DNA from: Bermanella sp040371755
GTDB lineage: Bacteria; Pseudomonadota; Gammaproteobacteria; Pseudomonadales; Oceanobacteraceae
DNA: 64,000 bases
Assembly (NCBI RefSeq): GCF_040371755.1
Contig: NZ_BAABWE010000011.1
Location: 62,001-126,000 of the forward strand
Direction: 5' to 3'
Shown: in pieces, positions 60,487 to 64,000 of the stretch
Layout: each line of letters opens with the position of its first letter
Numbering within the stretch: position 1 is the stretch's first letter
Notes under the pieces: model-generated
The model's database searches: none
What the model was told of the DNA's origin: nothing
Seen by the model: the letters and a program-made list of their open reading frames with translations, nothing else
Program-made: the position numbers and the translations under genes

Positions 60487-61716
60487 ATGACAGATACATC
60501 TTTAGATAAAAGCAAAATCCGCATTCTGTTATTAGAAGGCGTTCACCAAACGGCTCTAGATACCCTAACATCTGCGGGTTACAGCAACATCGAATACGTT
60601 AAAACGGCGTTAACCGGTGATGCCCTAAAAGAGAAAATCAAAGACGCACACTTTGTCGGTATTCGCTCGCGCACCCAGCTAACGGAAGACGTATTTGCCG
60701 CCGCTGAAAAGCTAATTGCTGTGGGTTGCTTCTGTATTGGTACAAACCAAGTAAACCTTGAAGCTGCGGCTAAGCGTGGTATTCCGGTATTTAACGCCCC
60801 TTACTCAAATACACGTTCTGTTGCAGAGCTTGTGTTAGGTGAAGCTATCTTGATGCTTCGTGGCATCCCAGAGAAAAACGCCGCTTGTCATCGTGGGGGC
60901 TGGATCAAGTCTGCTGAAGGCAGCTACGAAATCCGTGGCAAGAACCTTGGCATCGTCGGTTACGGTAGCATTGGTACTCAGCTATCTGTATTGGCTGAAG
61001 GTCTAGGCATGAAGGTTTACTTTTATGACGTCGTGACCAAACTGCCTTTAGGTAATGCGACGCAAGTAGAAACCATGGATGAGCTATTAGCCATGTCTGA
61101 CATCGTATCTTTACACGTACCTGAAACGGGCGATACAAAAGACATGATGGGCGCTGAAGAATTCGCCAAAATGAAAAAAGGCGGTCTATTCATCAATGCT
61201 GCACGTGGCACGGTTGTGGATATTCCAGCACTGGCTGACGCCCTTAAAAGCGGCCACATTGGTGGCGCTGCCGTTGATGTATTCCCGAAAGAGCCAAAAG
61301 GTAACGACGACGAATTCATGTCTGAGTTACGTGGCTTAGATAACGTGATTCTAACTCCCCATATCGGTGGTTCAACTCAAGAAGCCCAAGCCAACATTGG
61401 TAAAGAAGTGGGCGAGAAACTGGCCACCTATTCTGATACTGGTGCTACTTTATCTGCGGTGAACTTCCCGCAAGTTTCACTTCCACAGCATGGTAACTTC
61501 CACCGTATTCTTCACATCCACGAAAACGTACCGGGTGTGTTAAACAAAATTAACACCATCTTTGCTGAGAACAACATCAACATTCTTGGTCAGTTCTTAC
61601 AAACAACAGCCGACATCGGTTATGTGGTTGTAGATGTAGACGCTTCCGCCGGTGAACTGGCCCTTGAAAAAGTGTTAGAAGTAGAAGGTACTATTCGCGC
61701 ACGTATTCTTTTCTGA
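60487..61716 (+). CDS. serA: D-3-phosphoglycerate dehydrogenase
   Basis: 409 residues from the ATG at 60487 (AAGG upstream; the frame is open from 60403, but E. coli SerA begins at this point). First step of serine synthesis, NAD-dependent; such enzymes also reduce 2-oxoglutarate to D-2-hydroxyglutarate. NAD motif LGIVGYGSIGTQLSVLAEG, catalytic INAARGTVVDIPAL and LTPHIGGSTQEAQ, and a C-terminal ACT domain (HENVPGVLNKINTIFAENN) for serine feedback. Paired with the divergent D2HGDH gene. Confidence 0.96.
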   Translation: MTDTSLDKSKIRILLLEGVHQTALDTLTSAGYSNIEYVKTALTGDALKEKIKDAHFVGIRSRTQLTEDVFAAAEKLIAVGCFCIGTNQVNLEAAAKRGIPVFNAPYSNTRSVAELVLGEAILMLRGIPEKNAACHRGGWIKSAEGSYEIRGKNLGIVGYGSIGTQLSVLAEGLGMKVYFYDVVTKLPLGNATQVETMDELLAMSDIVSLHVPETGDTKDMMGAEEFAKMKKGGLFINAARGTVVDIPALADALKSGHIGGAAVDVFPKEPKGNDDEFMSELRGLDNVILTPHIGGSTQEAQANIGKEVGEKLATYSDTGATLSAVNFPQVSLPQHGNFHRILHIHENVPGVLNKINTIFAENNINILGQFLQTTADIGYVVVDVDASAGELALEKVLEVEGTIRARILF

Positions 61717-61775
61717 TACGGGAAACGTTGGATGGGAGATGCTCTAAAGTCTCCGTTTCTTGTTTCGCTAAAATA

Positions 61776-61807
61776 AAAACCGCATGCCGAAAGGCCTGCG
61801 GTTTTTT
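61776..61807 (+). terminator. Rho-independent terminator of serA
   Basis: Nine-base stem AAAACCGCA (61776-61784) / TGCGGTTTT (61797-61805), with an inner GCC-GAAA-GGC, and a T run. About 60 bases after the serA stop. Confidence 0.92.
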
Positions 61808-61892
61808 ACGATTTCAAGATAATACTTATGAATTATTCACATGTTTAATTCAGGCATATACAATAATTTGAACATTGATAAGGAACGTCACA

Positions 61893-62348
61893 ATGAAAAA
61901 ACTTGCATTACTTACCTGTCTTTACGTTTTAACAGGTTGCGGATCAGACAACGATCCTTCCGGCAAAGAGGGAATAAACACATGTGCCGGTTACTCTAGT
62001 CCTAAGTTAGTAGTAGAGGTCTTCGATTCATCAACTAATGCAGAAATCTCCAATGCCGTTGTCGAATACACAGCCACTGGAGAAGGAATGGTTAGCACGC
62101 AAGAAATGATTAATGCACCATATACGCAAGTAAACCAAAACGAAACAGAAAATAATTTAACCTATAACTACCAGTCTTACTTTTCAGTAAATGCAATTCA
62201 GATTGAATATAGCTTTACTGTTAGTGCTACGGGTTATCACACCCATGTATCAAACCAACATAGCCTAGAACTGGATTCATCATGTGGGGCAGAGAATTTG
62301 GCATTACACACAGTTCGCTTATGCCCAACAAGTGGCACATGCTTATGA
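61893..62348 (+). CDS. Small lipoprotein of unknown function
   Basis: 151 residues from the ATG at 61893 (AAGGAA upstream). Lipobox VLTGC with the cysteine near residue 16 (LALLTCLYVLTGC). The mature part is beta-rich with a transthyretin-like or carboxypeptidase-regulatory-like ring (LVVEVFDSSTNAEISNAVV, YSFTVSATGYHTH), and contains several cysteines. No specific family. Confidence 0.65.
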   Translation: MKKLALLTCLYVLTGCGSDNDPSGKEGINTCAGYSSPKLVVEVFDSSTNAEISNAVVEYTATGEGMVSTQEMINAPYTQVNQNETENNLTYNYQSYFSVNAIQIEYSFTVSATGYHTHVSNQHSLELDSSCGAENLALHTVRLCPTSGTCL

Positions 62349-62402
62349 AACAAAAAACACATGTGACAACACCTGCGGTTTGTTATGCCTTTCATTTGTA
62401 GC

Positions 62403-62460
62403 ATGGGTTAGATTGAGCGCAGCGAAATTGTAACCCATCAATTACATGATGGGTTACGCT
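62403..62460. repeat. Double REP-like palindrome
   Basis: ATGGGTTA (62403-62410) pairs with TAACCCAT (62431-62438), and the overlapping AACCCATCA (62432-62440) pairs with TGATGGGTT (62447-62455), so two palindromes share one arm. The bases TGATGGGTTACGCTC match the repeat at 52783. GATTGAGCGCAGCG in the first loop is a form seen in many gammaproteobacterial dispersed repeats. Confidence 0.65.
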
Positions 62461-62660
62461 CGTGCCAAACAGTTGTGAGAGGGTGGTCAACGTGTCCTTT
62501 GTGGTATAAGCGCGATAAGTTTTTGAATATTAAATCGCGCGCAAGAGCCCTCCCACTGATATGCCATTTTAGATTACACTATTTAGTCGATATCGAAAAA
62601 GCTATGAAAAAATGCGATTCTAAATATTTTCTAGCGTCAGTGAGGCAGAAAAGACAAGGC

Positions 62661-62720
62661 AAAAGAAAAATTCAGAAAAGGAGTTTATGTTTTATAAATG
62701 ACTTTCTGAATTTTTCTTTT
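62661..62720. repeat. 60-base palindrome with 18-bp arms
   Basis: AAAAGAAAAATTCAGAAA (62661-62678) and its exact reverse complement (62703-62720) enclose 24 bases. The arms have no mismatch. The surrounding sequence (GACAAGGC before, AACGCAGTA after) resembles the ends of small dispersed palindromic elements, but no second copy is in the window. It could also act as a cobO terminator. Confidence 0.6.
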
Positions 62721-62745
62721 AACGCAGTATTTCCAACGCAACTAG

Positions 62746-63366
62746 CTAGAAATCGACTCCAATACGAGCTTTGATTCCCGATTTATACGCATGTTTAACG
62801 TCTTTCACTTCTGAAACCGTATCCGCCAATTCTTGCAACGCCGAACCGCCACCACGGCCTGTGACAATCACACTTTGCTCCACTGGGCGGTTTTTAATGG
62901 CATTTAAGATGCGCTCTTCATCTAAATATTTATAGGCAATCATGTAGGTGAGTTCATCCAGTAACACCAAATTATATTTGTCGTCCTGTAGCATTTTTTC
63001 AGCCACGGCCCATGTATCTTCGGCGGCTTTAATATCACCTGAGCGATCTTGAGTATTCCAAGTGAAACCTGTGCCCATTTGGTAAAAATCTTCAGGTTCA
63101 AAATTTGGCAGCAATGACGCTTTTTCTTTTAAGAAAATTTCCTCACCGCTTAGCTGTGCCCCTTTAATAAATTGAACGACGCCCACTTTATGATCATAAC
63201 CCAATGCACGAAGTACCATGCCAAAACCTGAGCTGCTTTTGCCTTTACCGTTACCCGTAAGCACAATCACTACGCCACGCTCAATGTCGGCTTTGGCAAT
63301 ATTGGCGTCTACCTTCTCTTTTTGCTTTTTCATTTTTTGTTTATGTTTTTCGTCTTGAGTTGTCAT
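62746..63366 (-). CDS. cobO: Cob(I)yrinic acid a,c-diamide adenosyltransferase
   Basis: 206 residues of the CobA/CobO/BtuR family. ATP loop LTGNGKGKSSSGFGMVLRAL, VGVVQFIKGAQLSGEE, NLVLLDELTYMIAY and VIVTGRGGG are all present. Adenosylates cobalt of corrinoids in synthesis and salvage of vitamin B12. GGAG precedes the start. It follows the BtuF-like gene by 17 bases. Confidence 0.95.
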   Translation of the reverse strand: MTTQDEKHKQKMKKQKEKVDANIAKADIERGVVIVLTGNGKGKSSSGFGMVLRALGYDHKVGVVQFIKGAQLSGEEIFLKEKASLLPNFEPEDFYQMGTGFTWNTQDRSGDIKAAEDTWAVAEKMLQDDKYNLVLLDELTYMIAYKYLDEERILNAIKNRPVEQSVIVTGRGGGSALQELADTVSEVKDVKHAYKSGIKARIGVDF

Positions 63367-63383
63367 ACTCAGTACTCCAGATT

Positions 63384-64000
63384 TTATAATTGATAGGTAC
63401 GCGCAATATCAAACTTATCACACAGATTTTGCATACCTTGTAATATTCGCCCCGAAAAACGATGCAATAAATCACCGTTGATAAAATATATTTGTTTGTT
63501 TTTAACCGCTGGTATTTCAGGCCATGATGCCCATTTATCACCTGCTTCTATCTTGCTGCCATGTTGCGATGGAATAACAATCACATCAGGCTTGGCTAAC
63601 AGCACATTTTCAATGCTCACTTGCGGGTAATCCAATGCATTGTCATTAAAGATATTCACCCCTGCACAACCCTCAACCATTTCATTAATCCAAGAACCTG
63701 CTGCCATGGCTCTTAATGGCTCACTCCATAACTGATAAAACACCGATACTTTAGATTTTTTTGCATTATTTAAGCGGATTTTAGCTAGACGTTGATTAAA
63801 CTCACTAGCATTTACTTGAGCTATTTTTTTTAAACCCAGTTTTTCGCCAAGGGAAAGCATTTCTTTGGGAATATCATCCAGTTTTTTGGTGATACTCAAA
63901 TAAACGGGCAAACCTAAATCTTGCATTTTTTTAATATCTTGTGCTTTATTCCCACCTTGCCAAGCAATAATTAAGTCTGGTTTTAATTCCAGTACTCGCT
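63384..64000 (-). CDS. BtuF-like cobalamin-binding periplasmic protein (partial, runs off window)
   Basis: The frame is open to the window edge, so the first residues shown (VLELKPDLIIAWQGGNKAQD) are internal and the start is outside. Type III periplasmic binding protein pattern: LGLPVYLSI, VSVFYQLWSEPLRAMAAGSW, DYPQVSIENVLLAKPDVIVIPS and the end RILQGMQNLCDKF. The cobO gene downstream points to corrinoid substrate rather than siderophore; this is by context. Confidence 0.78.
   Translation of the reverse strand, partial: RVLELKPDLIIAWQGGNKAQDIKKMQDLGLPVYLSITKKLDDIPKEMLSLGEKLGLKKIAQVNASEFNQRLAKIRLNNAKKSKVSVFYQLWSEPLRAMAAGSWINEMVEGCAGVNIFNDNALDYPQVSIENVLLAKPDVIVIPSQHGSKIEAGDKWASWPEIPAVKNKQIYFINGDLLHRFSGRILQGMQNLCDKFDIARTYQL

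Larger units (their letters stand above)
62349..62745. other. Repeat-rich gap between lipoprotein gene and cobO
   Basis: 397 bases without a credible gene. It holds the tandem REP-like pair at 62403-62460, a GCGCGAT (62510-62516) / ATCGCGC (62534-62540) palindrome and the 18-base palindrome at 62661-62720. The only long plus-strand frame crosses all of these and runs into cobO, so I treat it as spurious. Confidence 0.65.

Noticed and set aside
62475..62774. 99-codon plus-strand ORF
   Set aside because: It crosses the palindromes, runs into cobO on the other strand and lacks any recognisable feature.
1..64000. CRISPR arrays, tRNA or rRNA genes, complete insertion sequences, prophage
   Set aside because: No regularly spaced repeats, cloverleaf-like segments, intact transposase or phage structural genes were found; the lambda-P-like gene stands without other phage genes.

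Overview
The window looks like chromosomal DNA of a marine gammaproteobacterium, probably an Oceanospirillales-type organism. Supporting signs are the sodium-type flagellar stator pair pomAB, a carboxynorspermidine polyamine pathway, malate:quinone oxidoreductase, the xseB-ispA-dxs operon, and a D-2-hydroxyglutarate dehydrogenase gene divergent from serA as in pseudomonads. The species cannot be named from sequence alone. Most of the window is ordinary housekeeping sequence of moderate GC; roughly 0.6-6.7 kb is visibly more AT-rich.

Layout. 0-0.6 kb: the 3' end of a SEC-C motif gene and a small membrane protein. 0.7-11.5 kb: the most distinctive block, an ECF sigma factor with its ChrR-type zinc/cupin anti-sigma factor, divergent from a long run of leftward genes (FAD protein, photolyase, fatty-acid desaturase, SnoaL-like protein, FAD amine-oxidase-like protein, DUF1365, cyclopropane-synthase-like methyltransferase, SDR, DUF2878, exported protein). 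Two promoters of the form TGATCT-N18-TAA sit just upstream of the first gene of each half of this block, separated by a terminator. This fits a singlet-oxygen / membrane-lipid damage regulon. 11.6-14.4 kb: apt, a structured leader, mscS and a DUF481 barrel. 14.5-19.5 kb: a copper/silver RND efflux pair with a CusF domain fused to the adaptor, plus a small Cys/Met/His-rich exported protein. 19.5-25.5 kb: a sterol-desaturase-like / COG0523 GTPase / flavodoxin operon and many small genes.

25.7-31.9 kb: mqo, alr, a three-repeat DnaT-domain protein overlapping a lambda-P-like helicase loader, and an orphan histidine kinase. 32-38.7 kb: rlmB, rnr, a degenerate MBL-fold protein, a PilZ protein, and pomB/pomA. 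38.8-42 kb: isoprenoid operon xseB-ispA-dxs. 42-49.9 kb: small envelope proteins, pgpA, a second sterol-desaturase-like enzyme, a glycosyltransferase, a DUF6279 lipoprotein, and ilvA divergent from rpiA with a 13-bp palindrome between them. 50-55.4 kb: a truncated PaiB-like gene, carboxynorspermidine dehydrogenase and decarboxylase, and a fumarylacetoacetate-hydrolase / thioesterase operon. 55.6-58.1 kb: a porin, FMN-binding and PepSY-TM cluster behind a Fur-box-like site. 58.1-62.7 kb: a frameshifted RAYT transposase, REP-like repeats, D2HGDH/serA and a lipoprotein. 62.7-64 kb: cobO and the start of a BtuF-like gene (cut by the window edge).

The best candidates for something under-described are the ECF/ChrR lipid-photolyase regulon with its desaturase and paired promoters, the structured RNA leader of mscS, and the chromosomal DnaT-repeat plus lambda-P helicase-loader pair. 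Start codons were adjusted where an upstream in-frame start lacked a ribosome binding site. No tRNA, rRNA, CRISPR array or complete insertion sequence was seen.
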